From: Sanderia malayensis
Taxonomy: Eukaryota > Cnidaria > Scyphozoa > Semaeostomeae > Pelagiidae
Reading direction: 5' to 3'
Assembly: GCA_013076295.1 (NCBI GenBank)
Contig: RQOL01000473.1
Location: 183,999 to 247,998, forward strand
DNA length: 64,000 nt
The notes below the pieces were generated by a model. The model saw only the letters and a list, made by a program, of their open reading frames with translations. It made no database searches and was not told the origin of the DNA. The translations under genes were made by a program, and so were the position numbers. Every line of letters begins with the position of its first letter. The first letter of the stretch is position 1. Shown piece after piece: positions 1 to 15,068 of this stretch.

Positions 1-2667
1 ATTGCACATGAATCACATTATTACAGCTAAAAATAAATAAAATACACATATATTGCTTGTTTCAGTGATATCAACATTACTGCACACTAATTGCACATGA
101 ATCCACGTTATTACAGCTGAAACTAAGTAAACTACACATGCATTTGCGTGTTTTCAGTGATATTAACACTACTGCACACTAATGGCACATGCGTCCACTT
201 TATTACTGTTGAAAGTAAGTAAAATATACATGCATCTGCATGTTTCAGTGATATTAACATTACTGCACAGTAATAGCACATGAATGCACGTTGTTACACC
301 TCAAACTAAGTAAATTACACATGCATTTGCTTGTTTTCAGTGATGTTAACATTACTGCACACTAATTGCACACGATTCCACGTTATTAGAGCTGAAACTA
401 ACTAAAATACACATGCATTTGTTTGTTTGCAGTGATATTAACATTACTGCACACTAGTTGCACATGAATCACGTTATTACAGCTGAAACTAAGAAACTAC
501 ACATGCATTTGCTTGATTTCAGTTATATTAACACTACTGCACACTAATGGCACATGAGTTCACCTTTATTACAGTTGAAACTAAGTAAAATACACATGCA
601 TTTGCATTTTCAGTGATATTAACATTACTGCACAGTAATGCACATGAATCCACGTTGTTACACCTGAAACTAAGTAAAACATACATGCATTTGCTTGTTT
701 TCAGTGATATTAACATTACTGCACACTAATTGGACATGAATGACGTATTACAGCTGAAACTAACTAAATTAAACATGCATTTGTTTGTTTGCAGTGATAT
801 TAACATTACTGCACACTATTGCACATGAATCCACATTATTACAGCTAAAAATAAAAAAATACACATATATTTGCTTGTTTTCAGTGATATCAACATTACT
901 GCACACTAATTGCACATGAATCCACGTTATTACAGCTGAAACTAAGTAAACTACACATGCATTTGCGTGTTTTCAGTGATATTAACACTACTGCACACTA
1001 ATGGCACATGCGTCCACTTTATTACTGTTGAAAGTAAGTAAAATACACATGCATCTGCATGTTTTCAGTGATATTAACATTACTGCACAGTAATAGCACA
1101 TGAATGCACGTTGTTACACCTCAAACTAAGTAAATTACACATGCATTTGCTGTTTTCAGTGATGTTAACATTACTGCACACTAATTGCACACGATTCCAC
1201 GTTATTAGAGCTGAAACTAACTAAAATACACATGCATTTGTTTGTTTCAGTGATATTAACATTACTGCACACTTTGCACATGAATCCACGTTATTACAGC
1301 TGAAACTAAGTAAACTACACATGCATTTGCGTGATTTCAGTTATATTAACACTACTGCACACTAATGGCACATGAGTTCACTTTATTACAGTTGAAAGTA
1401 AGTAAAATACACATTACTGCACAGTAATGGCACATGAATCACGTTGTTACACCTCAAACTAATTAAACATACTGCATTTGCTTGTTTTCAGTGATATTAA
1501 CATTACTGCACATAATTGGACATGAATCGACGAATTACAGCTGAAACTAACTAAATTAAACATGCATTTGTTTGTTTGCAGTGATGTTAACATTACTGCA
1601 CACTTATTGCACATGAATCCACGTTATTACAGCTTAAACTAAGTAAAGCACACATGCATTTGCTTTTCAGTGATTAACATTACTGCACTCTATTTGCACA
1701 TGAATCTACGTTAATACAGTTGAACTAAGTAAAATACACATGCATTTGCTTGTTTTCAGTGATAATAACATTACTGCACACTAATTGCACATGATTCCAT
1801 GTTATTACGGCTGAAGCTAAGTAAAATACACATGCATTTGCTTGTTTTCAGTGATATTAACATTTTGCACACTAATTGCACATGATTCCACGTTATTAGA
1901 GCTGAAACTAACTAAAATACACATGCATTTGTTTGTTTGCAGGATATTAACATTGCTGCACACTAATTGCACATGAATGCACTTTATTACAGCTGTAACT
2001 AAGTAAAAAGACAGGCACTTGGGTGTTTTCAGTGATATTAACACCACTGCACACTAATTGCACATGAATCCACGGTTACAGATGCAACTAAATAAAATAC
2101 ACATGCATTTGCTTTTTAGTGATATTAACATTACTGCACACTAATTGCACATAAATCCACGTTATTACAGCTGAAACTAATAAAAAACACATGCTTTTGC
2201 TTTTTTGCAGTGATATTAACATTAATGCACAAAAATTGCACATGAATCAACGTTGTTACAGCTGAAACTAACTAAATTACACATGCATTTGTTTGTTTGC
2301 AGTGATATTAACATCACTGCACACTAATTGCACATGAATCCACGTTATTACAGCTGAAACTAATGAAGACCGACATGCATTTTTGTTTTCGCGTGAGATT
2401 AACATTACTGCACACTAATTGCACCTGAATCTACGTTTTTACAGTTGAAACTAAGTAAAATACATATGCATTTACTTGTTTTCAGTAATCTTAACATTAC
2501 TGCACACTATTGCACATCAATCCACGTTATTACAGCTGAAACTAAGTAAATTACACATGCATTTGTTTGTTTTCAGTGACATTGACATTACTGCACACTT
2601 ATTGTACATGAATCCATGTTGTTACAGGTGAAACTAACTAAAAATACATGTATTTGCTTTTTTTAAT
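1..2667 (+). repeat. Satellite block: 9-monomer tandem pair followed by classes 16-27
   Basis: The window opens inside a class 3 monomer. The series 3, 4, 5, 6/10, 11, 12, 13, 14, 15' runs to 794 and repeats at 795-1581. The second copy has lost about 30 bp near 1411, where a class 13 tail joins a class 14 head. Classes 16 to 27 follow in order from 1582 to 2667. The same arrangement recurs at 5922-8663 and 37170-39830. No gene is present. Confidence 0.85.
795..1581 (+). repeat. Second copy of a 9-monomer tandem duplication
   Basis: The class 3 word cattattacagcta occurs at 16 and again at 834, 818 bp apart. That is nine monomers less a few small deletions, and the classes between repeat in the same order. 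The hybrid 6/10 monomer (head taatagcac, tail aaattacacatgc) appears in both copies. This is expected of a tandem duplication made by unequal crossover. Confidence 0.8.
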
Positions 2668-5281
2668 TAATATTAACAATGCTAAACACTAATTGCGCAT
2701 GAATCCACGTTGTTACAGCTGAAACGAAGTAAAATACACATGCATTTGCTTGTTTTCAGTGATATTAACATTAAACAACACTAATTGGACATGAATTGAC
2801 GTTATTACAGCTGAAACTAACTAAATTAAACATGCATTTGTTTGTTTGCAGTGATATTAACATTACTGCACACTTATTGCACATGAATCCACATTATTAC
2901 AGCTAAAAATAAATAAAATACACATATATTTGCTTGTTTTCAGTGATATCAACATTACTGCACACTAATTGCACATGAATCCACGTTATTACAGCTGAAA
3001 CTAAGTAAACTACACATGCATTTGCGTGTTTTCAGTGATATTAACACTACTGCACACTAATGCACATGCGTCCACTTTATTACTGTTGAAAGTAAGTAAA
3101 ATACACATGCATCTGCATGTTTCCAGTGATATTAACATTACTGCACAGTAATAGCACATGAATCCACGTTGTTACACCTCAAACTAAGTAAAATACAAGT
3201 GCATTTGCTTGTTTGTAGTGATATTAACATTACTGCACACTAGTTGCACATGAATCCACGTTATTACAACCAAAACTAGCTAAATACACATGTATTTGCT
3301 TGTTTTCAGTGATATTATCATTACTGCACACTAATTGCACATGAATCCACGTTATTACAGCTGAAACTAAGTAAACTACACATGCATTTGCGTGTTTTCA
3401 GTGATATTAACACTACTGCACACTAATTGCACATGAATCCACGTTATTACAGCTGAAACTAAGTAAATACACATGCATTTGCGTGTTTTCAGTGATATTA
3501 ACACTACTGCACACTAATGGCACATGAGTCCACTTATTACAGTTGAAAGTAAGTAAAATACACATGCATTTGCATGTTTGCAGTGATATTGACATTACTG
3601 CACAGTAATGGCACATGAATGCACGTTGTTACACCTCAAACTAAGTAAATTACACATGCATTTGCTTGTTTTCAGTGATGTTAACATTACTGCACACTAA
3701 TTGCACACGATTCCACGTTATTAGAGCTGAAACTAACTAAAATACACATGCATTTGTTTGTTTTCAGTGATATTAACACTACTGCACACTAATGGCACAT
3801 GAGTTCACTTTATTACAGTTGAAAGTAATTAAAATACACATGCATTTGCATGTTTTCAGTGATATTAACATTACTGCACAGTAATGGCACATGATGCACG
3901 TTGTTACACCTCAAACTAAGTAAATACACATGCATTTGCTTGTTTTCAGTGATATTAACATTACTGCAAGTAATGGCACATGAATCCACGTTGTTACACC
4001 TCAAACTAAGTAAATACACATGCATTTGCTTGTTTTCAGTGATATTAACATTACTGCATACTAATTGGACATGAATCGACGTTATTACAGCTGAAACTAA
4101 CTAAATTAAACATGCATTTGTTTGTTTTCAGTGATATTAACACTACTGCACACTAATGGCACATGAATCACTTATTACAGTTGAAAGTAATAAAATACAC
4201 ATGCATTTGCTTGTTTTCAGTGATATTAACATTACTGCACACTAATTGCACATGAATCCACGTTGTTACCTCAAACTAAGTAAATACACATGCATTTGCT
4301 TGTTTTCAGTGATATTAACATTACTGCAATAATGCACATGAATCCACTTGTTACACTCAAACTAAGTAAATACACATGCATTTGCTTGTTTTCAGTGATA
4401 TTAACATTACTGCACACTAATTGCACATGAATCACGTTATTACAGCTGAAACTAAGTAAATTAACATGCATTTGTTTGTTTCAGTGATGTTAACATTACT
4501 GCACACTATTGCACATGAATCCACGTTATTACAGCTAAACTAAGTAAATACACATGCATTTGTTTTTCAGTGATTTAACATTACTGCACTCTATTGCACA
4601 TGAATACGTTATACAGCTGAACTAAGTAAAATACACATGCATTTGCTTGTTTTCAGTATAATAACATTACTGCACACTAATTGCACATGATTCCATTTAT
4701 TACAGCTGAAAGCTAAGTAAATACACATGCATTTGCTTGTTTTTAGTGATATTAACATTACTGCACACTAATGCACAAATCCACGTTATTATAGCTGAAA
4801 CTAAATAAAAACACATGCTTTTGCTTTTTGCAGTATATTAACATTAATGCACAAAAATTGCACATGAATCAACGCTGTTACAGCTGAAACCAACTAAATT
4901 ACACATGCATTTGTTGTTTGCAGTGATATTAACATCACTGCACACTAATTGCACATGAATCCACGTTATTACTGCTGAAACTAATGAAGACGACATGCAT
5001 TTGCTTGTTTTCGAGATTAACATTACTGCACACTAATTGCACTGAATCTACGTTTTTACAGTTGAAACTAAGTAAATACATATGCATTTACTTGTTTCAG
5101 TAATCTAACATTACTGCACACTAATTGCACATCAATCCACGTTATTACAGCTGAAACTAAGTAAATTACACATGCATTTGTTTGTTTCAGTGACATTGGC
5201 ATTACTGCACACTTATTGTACATGAATCCATGTTGTTACAGGTGAAACTAACTAAAATATACATGTATTTGCTTTTTTAAT
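2668..5281 (+). repeat. Higher-order unit of about 29 monomers
   Basis: Classes run 1-8, an extra 8-like monomer, 9-11, 13, 14', 14'', a 15'-like monomer, a second 13 and degraded 14-like copies. A 15'-like copy, 16, 17, an 18/21 hybrid and 22-27 follow. Class 12 is missing between 11 and 13. From about 4100 small deletions become common (for example gtaaataca for gtaaaataca), so counts there are approximate. Its right end matches 35.97-36.34 kb, sharing the odd words attactgctgaaac and gacattggcatt. Confidence 0.75.
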
Positions 5282-5739
5282 TAATATTAACAATGCTAAA
5301 CACTAATTGCGCATGAATCGACGTTGTTACAGCTGAAACGAAGTAAAATACACATGCATTTGCTTGTTTTCAGTGATATTAACATTAAACAACACTAATT
5401 GACATGAATTGACGTTATTACAGCTGAAACTAACTAAATTAAACATGCATTTGTTTGTTTGCAGTGATATTAACATTACTGCACACTTATTGCACCTGAA
5501 TCTACGTTTTACAGTTGAAACTAAGTAAAATACATATGCATTTACTTGTTTTCAGTAATCTTAACATTACTGCACACTAATTGCACATCAATCCACGTAA
5601 TTACAGCTGAAACTAAGTAAATTACACATGCATTTGTTTGTTTTCAGTGACATTGACATTACTGCACACTTATTGTACATGAATGCATGTTGTTACAGGT
5701 GAAACTAACTGAAAAATACATGTATTTGCTTTTTTTAAT
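5282..5739 (+). repeat. Five-monomer (458 bp) higher-order unit
   Basis: The unit is classes 1, 2, 3/25, 26, 27. The hybrid joins the class 3 head (cacttattgc) to the class 25 tail (acctgaatctacg). The next 27-to-1 junction lies only 458 bp downstream. The same composition recurs at 36342-36801. It looks like a contraction of the longer unit, because classes 4-24 are absent. Confidence 0.85.
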
Positions 5740-8663
5740 TAATCTTAACAATGCTAAACACTAATTGCGCATGAATCCACGTTGTTACAGCTGAAACGAA
5801 GTAAAATACGCATGCATTTGCTTGTTTCAGTGATATTAACATTAAACAACACTAATTGGACATGAATTGACGTTACTACAGCTGAAACTAACTAAATTAA
5901 ACATGCATTTGTTTGTTTGCAGTGATATTAACATTACTGCACACTTATTGCACATGAATCCACATTATTACAGCTAAAAATAAATAAAATACACATATAT
6001 TTGCTTGTTTTCAGTCATATCAACATTACTGCACACTAATTGCACATGAATCCACGTTATTAGAGCTGAAACTAAGTAAACTACACATGCATTTGCGTGT
6101 TTTCAGTGATATTAACACTACTGCACACTAATGGCACATGCGTCCACTTTATTACTGTTGAAAGTAAGTAAAATATACATGCATCTGCATGTTTCAGTGA
6201 TATTAACATTACTGCACAGTAATAGCACATGAATGCACGTTGTTACACCTCAAACTAAGTAAATTACACATGCATTTGCTTGTTTTCAGTGATGTTAACA
6301 TTACTGCACACTAATTGCACACGATTCCACGTTATTAGAGCTGAAACTAACTAAAATACACATGCATTTGTTTGTTTGCAGTGATATTAACATTACTGCA
6401 CACTAGTTGCACATGAATCCACGTTATTACAGCTGAAACTAAGTAAACTACACATGCATTTGCGTGATTTCAGTTATATTAACACTACTGCACACTAATG
6501 GCACATGATCACTTTATTACAGTTGAAAGTAAGTAAAATACACATGCATTTGCATGTTTTCAGTGATATTAACATTACTGCACAGTAATGGCACATGAAT
6601 CCACGTTGTTACACCTCAAACTAATTAAAACATACGTGCATTTGCTTGTTTTCAGTGATATTAACTTTACTGCACACTAATTGGACATGAATCGACGTAA
6701 TTACAGCTGAAACTAACTAAATTAAACATGCATTTGTTTGTTTGCAGTGATATTAACATTACTGCACACTTATTGCACATGAATCCACATTATTACAGCT
6801 AAAAATAAATAAAATACACATATATTTGCTTGTTTTCAGTGATATTCAACATTACTGCACACTAATTGCACATGAATCCACGTTATTACAGCTGAAACTA
6901 AGTAAACTACACATGCATTTGCGTGTTTTCAGTGATATTAACACTACTGCACACTAATGGCACATGCGTCCACTTTATTACTGTTGAAAGTAAGTAAAAT
7001 ATACATGCATCTGCATGTTTTCAGTGATATTAACATTACTGCACAGTAATAGCACATGAATGCACGTTGTTACACCTCAAACTAAGTAAATTACACATGC
7101 ATTTGCTTGTTTTCAGTGATGTTAACATTACTGCACACTAATTGCACACGATTCCACGTTATTAGAGCTGAAACTAACTAAAATACACATGCATTTGTTT
7201 GTTTGCAGTGATATTAACATTACTGCACACTAGTTGCACATGAATCCACGTTATTACAGCTGAAACTAAGTAAACTACACATGCATTTGCGTGATTTCAG
7301 TTATATTAACACTACTGCACACTAATGGCACATGAGTTCACTTTATTACAGTTGAAAGTAAGTAAAATACACATGCATTTGCATGTTCAGTGATATTAAC
7401 ATTACTGCACAGTAATGGCACATGAATCAACGTTGTTACACCTCAAACTAATTAAAACATACGTGCATTTGCTTGTTTTCAGTGATATTAACTTTACTGC
7501 ACACTAATTGGACATGAATCGACGTAATTACAGCTGAAACTAACTCAATTAAACATGCATTTGTTTGTTTGCAGTGATGTTAACATTACTGCACACTTAT
7601 TGCACATGAATCCACGTTATTACAGCTTAAACTAAGTAAAGCACACATGCATTTGCTTCTTTTCAGTGATTTAACATTACTGCACTCTATTTGCACATGA
7701 ATCTACGTTATACAGTTGGAACTAAGTAAAATACACATGCATTTGCTTGTTTTCAGTGATAATAACATTACTGCACACTAATTGCACATGATTCCATGTT
7801 ATTACGGCTGAAGCTAAGTAAAATACACATGCATTTGCTTGTTTTCAGTGATATTAACATTTTTGCACACTAATTGCACATGATTCCACGCTATTAGAGC
7901 TGAAACTAACTAAAATACACATGCATTTGTTTGTTTTGCAGGATATTAACATTGCTGCACACTAATTGCACATGAATGCACTTTATTACAGCTGTAACTA
8001 AGTAAAAAGACAGCACTTGGGTGTTTTCAGTGATATTAACACCACTCACACTAATTGCACATGAATCCACGTATTACAGATGCAACTAAAAAAATACAAT
8101 GCATTTGCTTGTTTTAGTGATATTAACATTACTGCACACTAATTGCACAAATCCACGTTATTACAGCTGAAACTAATAAAAAACACATGCTTTTGCTTTT
8201 TTGCAGTGATATTAACATTAATGCACAAATTGCACATGAATCAACGTTGTTACAGCTGAAACTAACTAAATTACACATGCATTTGTTTGTTTGCAGTGAT
8301 ATTAACATCACTGCACACTAATTGCACATGAATCCACGTTATTACAGCTGAAACTAATGAAGACCGACATGCATTTGCTTGTTTTCGTGAGATTAACATT
8401 ACTGCACACTAATTGCACCTGAATCTACGTTTTTACAGTTGAAACTAAGTAAAATACATATGCATTTACTTGTTTTCAGTAATCTTAACATTACTGCACA
8501 CTATTTGCACATCAATCCACGTTATTACAGCTGAAACTAAGTAAATTACACATGCATTTGTTTGTTTTCAGTGACATTGACATTACTGCACACTTATTGT
8601 ACATGAATCCATGTTGTTACAGGTGAAACTAACTAAAATATACATGTATTTGCTTTTTTTAAT
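5740..8663 (+). repeat. Extended higher-order unit of 32 monomers
   Basis: Classes 1 and 2 are followed by two tandem copies of the 9-monomer series 3, 4, 5, 6/10, 11-15' (5922-6747 and 6748-7574). Classes 16-27 follow. 2924 bp fits 32 monomers less small deletions, most of them after about 7980. The first monomer carries aatcttaac where other class 1 copies have aatattaac. The preceding class 27 carries ctgaaaaatac, a variant shared with copies before 29997 and 36802. Confidence 0.85.
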
Positions 8664-10663
8664 TAATATTAACAATGCTAAACACTAATTGCGCATGAAT
8701 CCACGTTGTTACAGCTGAAACGAAGTAAAATACACATGCATTTGCTTGTTTTCAGTGATATTAACATTAACAACACTAATTGACATGAATTGACGTTATT
8801 ACAGCTGAAACTAACTAAATTAAACATGCATTTGTTTGTTTGCAGTGATATTAACATTACTGCACACTTATTGCACATGAATCCACATTATTACAGCTAA
8901 AAATAAATGAAATACACATATATTTGCTTGTTTTCAGTGATATCAACATTACTGCACACTAATTGCACATGAATCCACGTTATTACAGCTGAAACTAAGT
9001 AAAATACACATGCATCTGCATGTTTCCAGTGATATTAACATTACTGCACAGTAATAGCACATGAATCCACGTTGTTACACCTCAAACTAAGTAAAATACA
9101 ATGCACTGCTTGTTTTAGTGATATTAACATTACTGCACACTAGTTGCACATGAATCCACGTTATTACAACCAAACAAGTAAAATACACATGTATTTGCTT
9201 GTTTTCAGTGATATTACATTACTGCACACTAATTGCACATGAATCCACGTTATTACAGCTGAAACTAAGTAAACTACACATGCATTTGCTGTTTTCAGTG
9301 ATATTACACTACTGCACACTAATTGCACATGAATCCACGTTATTACAGCTGAAACTAAGTAAACTACACATGCATTTGCGTGTTTTCAGTGATATTAACA
9401 CTACTGCACACTAATGGCACATGAGTCCACTATTACATTGAAAGTAAGTAAAATACACATGCATTTGCATGTTTTCAGTGATATTGACATTACTGCACAG
9501 TAATGGCACATGATGCACGTGTTACACCTCAAACTAAGTAAATACACATGCATTTGCTTGTTTTCATGATTAACATTACTGCACACTAATTGCACACGAT
9601 TCCACGTTATTAGAGCTGAAACTAACTAAATACACATGCATTTGTTTGTTTTCAGTGATATTAACACTACTGCACACTAATGGCACATGAGTTCACTTTA
9701 TTACAGTTGAAAGTAATTAAAATACACATGCATTTGCATGTTTTCAGTGATATTAACATTACTGCACAGTAATGGCACATGAATGCACGTTGTTACACCT
9801 CAAACTAAGTAAATTACACATGCATTTGCTTGTTTTCAGTATATTAACATTACTGCAGAGTAATGGCACAATGAATCCACGTTGTTACAGCCTCAAACTA
9901 AGTAAAATACACATGCATTTGCTTGTTTTCAGTGATATTCAACATTACTGCATACTAATTGGACATGAATCGACGTTATTACAGCTGAAACTAACTAAAT
10001 TAAACATGCATATTGTTTGTTTCAGTGATGTTAACATTACTGCACACTATTGCACATGAATCCACGTTATTACAGCTTAAACTAAGTAAAGCACACATGC
10101 ATTTGCTCTTTTCAGTGATTTTAACATTACTGTGCACCTAATTTGCACATGAATCTACGTTATACAGTTGGAACTAAGTAAAATACACATGCATTTGCTT
10201 GTTTTCAGTGATAATAACATTACTGGCACACTAATTGCACATGATTCCATGTTATTACGGCTGAAGCTAAGTAAATTACACATGCATTTGCTTGTTTTCA
10301 GTGATATTAACATTATTGCACACTAATTGCACATGATTCCACGTTATTAGAGCTGAAACTAACTAAAATACACATGCATTTGTTTTTGCAGGGATATTAA
10401 CATCACTGCACACTAATTGCACCTTAATCTACGTTTTTACAGTTGAAACTAAGTAAAATACATATGCATTTACTTGTTTCAGTATCTTAACATTACTGCA
10501 CACTAATTGCACATCAATCCACGTTATTACAGCTGAAACTAAGTAAATTACACATGCATTTGTTTGTTTTCAGTGACATTGACATTACTGCACACTTATT
10601 GTACATGAATCCATGTTGTTACAGGTGAAACTAACTAAAATATACATGTATTTGCTTTTTTAA
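8664..10663 (+). repeat. Higher-order unit of 22 monomers, indel-rich
   Basis: Classes are 1-3, a 4/5 hybrid near 8990 (gctgaaactaag joined to gcatctgcatg), 6-8, an extra 8-like, 9-11, 13, 14', 14'', 15', 16-19, 20/25, 26, 27. Single-base losses are dense from about 9100 to 10200. Its class order from 6 onward matches 40.1-41.7 kb. No coding sequence is credible here. Confidence 0.8.
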
Positions 10664-12036
10664 TTATATTAACAATGCTAACACTAATTGCGCATGAATC
10701 CACGTTGTTACAGCTGAAACGAAGTAAAATACACATGCATTTGCTTGTTTTCAGTGATATTAACATTAAACAACACTAATTGGACATGAATTGACGTTAT
10801 TACAGCTGAAACTAACTAAATTAACATGCATTTGTTTGTTTGCAGTGATATTAACATTACTGCACACTTATTGCACATGAATCCACATTATTACAGCTAA
10901 AAAAAATAAAATACACATATATTTGCTTGTTTTCAGTGATATCAACATTACTGCACACTAATTGCACATGATCCATGTTATTACGGCTGAAAGCTAAGTA
11001 AATACACATGCATTTGCTTGTTTTCAGTGATATTAACATTATTGCACACTAATTGCACATGCGTCCACTTTATTACTGTTGAAAGTAAGTAAAATACACA
11101 TGCATCTGCATGTTTCCAATGATATTAACATTACTGCACAGTAATAGCACATGAATCCACGTTGTTACACCTCAAACTAAGTAAAATACAAGTGCACTTG
11201 CTTGTTTGTAGTGATATTAACATTACTGCACACTAGTTGCACATGAATCCACGTTATTACAACCAAAACAGCTAAAATACACATGTATTTGCTTGTTTTC
11301 AGTGATATTATCATTACTGCACACTAATTGCACATGAATCCACGTTATTACAGCTGAAACTAAGTAAACTACACATGCATTTGCGTTTTTCAGTGATATT
11401 AACACTACTGCACACTAATTCACATGAATCCACGTTATTACAGCTGAAACTAAGTAAACTACACATGCATTTGCGTGTTTTCAGTGATATTAACACTACT
11501 GCACACTAATGGCACATGAGTCCACTCTATTACAGTTGAAAGTAAGTAAAATACACATGCATTTGCATGTTTGCAGTGATATTGACATTACTACACAGTA
11601 ATGCACATGAAATGCACGTTGTTACACCTCAAACTAAGTAAATTACACATGCATTTGCTTGTTTTCAGTGATGTTAACATTACTGCACACTAATTGCACA
11701 CGATTCCACGTTATTAGAGCTGAAACTAACTAAAATACACATGCATTTGTTTGTTTTCAGTGATATTAACACTACTGCACACTAATGGCACATGAGTTCA
11801 CTTTATTACAGTTGAAAGTAATTAAAATACACATGCATTTGCATGTTTTCAGTGATATTAACATTACTGCACAGTAATGGCACATGAATGCACGTTGTTA
11901 CACCTCAAACTAAGTAAATTACACATGCATTTGCTTGTTTTCAGTGATATTAACATTACTGCAGAGTAATGGCACATGAATCCACGTTGTTACAGGTGAA
12001 ACTAACTAAAATATACATGTATTTGCTTTTTTTAAT
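10664..12036 (+). repeat. Higher-order unit of 15 monomers with hybrid ends
   Basis: Classes are 1-3, 4/18, 19/5, 6-8, an extra 8-like, 9-11, 13, 14', 14''/27. The 4/18 hybrid (gatatcaac head, acggctgaaagc tail) sits near 10940, the 19/5 hybrid near 11040, and the 14''/27 hybrid near 11985. All three recur in order in 41746-43217, which is strong evidence of common descent. The word tttccaatgata near 11115 is also shared with 42200. Confidence 0.85.
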
Positions 12037-13782
12037 TAATATTAACAATGCTAAACACTAATTGCGCATGAATCCACGTTGTTACAGCTGAAACGAAGTA
12101 AAATACACATGCATTTGCTTGTTTTCAGTGATATTAACATTATTGCACACTAATTGCACATGCGTCCACTTTATTACTGTTGAAAGTAAGTAAAATACAC
12201 ATGCATCTGCATGTTTCCAGTGATATTAACATTACTGCACAGTAATAGCACATGAATGCACGTTGTTACACCTCAAACTAAGTAAAATACAAGTGCACTT
12301 GCTTGTTGTAGTGATATTAACATTACTGCACACTAGTTGCACATGAATCCACGTTATTACAACCAAAACTAGCTAAAATACACATGTATTTGCTTGTTTT
12401 CAGTGATATTATCATTACTGCACACTAATTGCACATGATCCACGTTATTTACAGCTGAAACTAAGTAAACTACACATGCATTTGCGTGTTTTCAGTGATA
12501 TTAACACTACTGCACACTAATGGCACATGAGTCCACTCTATTACAGTTGAAAGTAAGTAAAATACACATGGATTTGCATGTTTGCAGTGATATTGACATT
12601 ACTGCACAGTAATGGCACATGAATGCACGTTGTTACACCTCAAACTAAGTAAATTACACATGCATTTGCTTGTTTTCAGTGATGTTAACATTACTGCACA
12701 CTAATTGCACACGATTCCACGTTATTAGAGCTGAAACTAACTAAAATACACATGCATTTGTTTGTTTTCAGTGATATTAACACTACTGCACACTAATGGC
12801 ACATGATTCACTTTATTACAGTTGAAAGTAAATAAAATACACATGCATTTGCATGTTTTCAGTGATATTAACATTACTGCACAGTAATGGCACATGAATG
12901 CACGTTGTTACACCTCAAACTAAGTAAATTACACATGCATTTGCTTGTTTTCAGTGATATTAACATTACTGCAGAGTAATGGCACATGAATCCACGTTGT
13001 TACACCTCAAACTAAGTAAAATACACATGCATTTGCTTGTTTTCAGTGATATTAACATTACTGCATACTAATTGGACATGAATCGACGTTATTACAGCTG
13101 AAACTAACTAAATTAAACATGCATTTGTTTGTTTGCAGTGATGTTAACATTACTGCACACTTATATGCACATGAATCCACGTTATTACAGCTTAAACTAA
13201 GTAAAGCACACATGCATTTGCTTCTTTTCAGTGATTTTAACATTACTGCACTCTATTTGCACATGAATCTACGTTAATACAGTTGGAACTAAGTAAAATA
13301 CACATGCATTTGCTTGTTTTCAGTGATAATAACATTACTGCACACTAATTGCACATGATTCCATGTTATTACGGCTGAAGCTAAGTAAATTACACATGCA
13401 TTTGCTTGTTTTCAGTGATATTAACATTATTGCACACTAATTGCACATGATTCCACGTTATTAGAGCTGAAACTAACTAAAATACACATGCATTTGTTTG
13501 TTTTGCAGGATATTAACATCACTGCACACTAATTGCACCTGAATCTACGTTTTTACAGTTGAAACTAAGTAAAATACATATGCATTTACTTGTTTTCAGT
13601 AATCTTAACATTACTGCACACTAATTGCACATCAATCCACGTTATTACAGCTGAAACTAAGTAAATTACACATGCATTTGTTTGTTTTCAGTGACATTGA
13701 CATTACTGCACACTTATTGTACATGAATCCATGTGTTACAGGTGAAACTAACTAAAATATACATGTATTTGCTTTTTTTAAT
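12037..13782 (+). repeat. Higher-order unit of 19 monomers
   Basis: Class 1 passes directly into the 19/5 hybrid at about 12130, so classes 2-4 are missing. Then come 6-11, 13, 14', 14'', 15', 16-19, 20/25, 26, 27. 1746 bp is within 2 bp of 19 x 92. The rare word acatggatttgcatg near 12565 recurs near 44118, linking this unit to the first half of 43218-46897. Confidence 0.85.
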
Positions 13783-15068
13783 TAATATTAACAATGCTAA
13801 ACACTAATTGCGCATGAATCCCCGTTGTTACAGCTGAAACGAAGTAAAATACACATGCATTTGCTTGTTTTCAGTGATATTAACATTAAACAACACTAAT
13901 TGGACATAATTGACGTTATTACAGCTTAAACTAACTAATTAAACATGCATTTGTTTGTTTGCAGTGATATTAACATTACTGCACACTTATTGCACATGAA
14001 TCCACATTATTACAGCTAAAAATAAATAAAATACACATATATTTGCTTGTTTTCAGTGATATCAACATTACTGCACACTAATTGCACATGAATCCACGTT
14101 ATTACAGCTGAAACTAAGTAAACTACACATGCATTTGCGTGTTTTCAGTGATATTAACACTACTGCACACTAATGGCACATGCGTCCACTTTATTACTGT
14201 TGAAAGTAAGTAAAATACACATGCATCTGCATGTTTTCAGTGATATTAACATTACTGCACAGTAATAGCACATGATCCACGTTGTTACACCTCAAACTAA
14301 GTAAAATACAAGTGCATTTGCTTGTTTGTAGTGATATTAACATTACTGCACACTAGTTGCACATGAATCCACGTTATTACAACTAAAACTAACTAAAATA
14401 CACATGTATTTGCTTGTTTTCAGTGATATTATCATTACTGCACACTAATTGCACATGAATCCACGGTATTACAGATGCAACTAAATAAAATACACATGCA
14501 TGCGCTTGTTTTTAGTGATATTAACATTACTGCACACTAATTGCACATAAATCCACGTTATTACAGCTGAAACTAAATAAAAAACACTTGCTTTTGCTTT
14601 TTTGTAGTGATATTAACATTAATGCACAAAAATTGCACATGAATCAACGTTGTTACAGCTGAAACTAACTAAATTACACATGCATTTGTTTGTTTGCAGT
14701 GATATTAACATCACTGCACACTAATTGCACATGAATCCACGTTATTACAGCTGAAACTAATTAAGACCGACATGCATTTGCTTGTTTTCCGTGAGATTAA
14801 CATTACTGCACACTAATTGCACCTGAAACTACGTTTTTACAGTTGAAACTAAGTAAAATACATATGCATTTTACTTGTTTTCAGTAATCTTAACATTACT
14901 GCACACTAATTGCACATCAATCCACGTTATTACAGCTGAAACTAAGTAAATTACACATGCATTTGTTTGTTTTCAGTGACATTGACATTACTGCACACTT
15001 ATTGTACATGAATGCATGTTGTTACAGGTGAAACTAACTAAAATATACATGTATTTGCTTTTTCTAAT
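13783..15068 (+). repeat. Higher-order unit of 14 monomers
   Basis: Classes are 1-7, an 8/21 hybrid, 22-27. The hybrid near 14430-14510 opens with the class 8 word tatcattactgc and ends with the class 21 words ccacggtattacagatgc. Classes 9-20 are therefore absent. 1286 bp agrees with 14 x 92. Confidence 0.85.

Larger units (their letters stand above)
4920..13580 (+). repeat. Long segmental duplication within the array, left copy
   Basis: Rare variants and hybrid monomers occur here in the same order as in about 35.97-45.10 kb. They include attactgctgaaac, gacattggcatt, the five-monomer unit, ctgaaaaatac, the doubled 9-monomer series, the 4/18, 19/5 and 14''/27 hybrids, tttccaatgata and acatggatttgcatg. 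The offset grows from 31.05 to about 31.55 kb through added or lost whole monomers. Confidence 0.85.

Noticed and set aside
9772..10059. Plus-strand open frame of 95 codons
   Set aside because: It lies wholly in satellite monomers in an indel-rich tract. The peptide is a translation of the repeat, and the matching region near 41 kb does not keep the frame.
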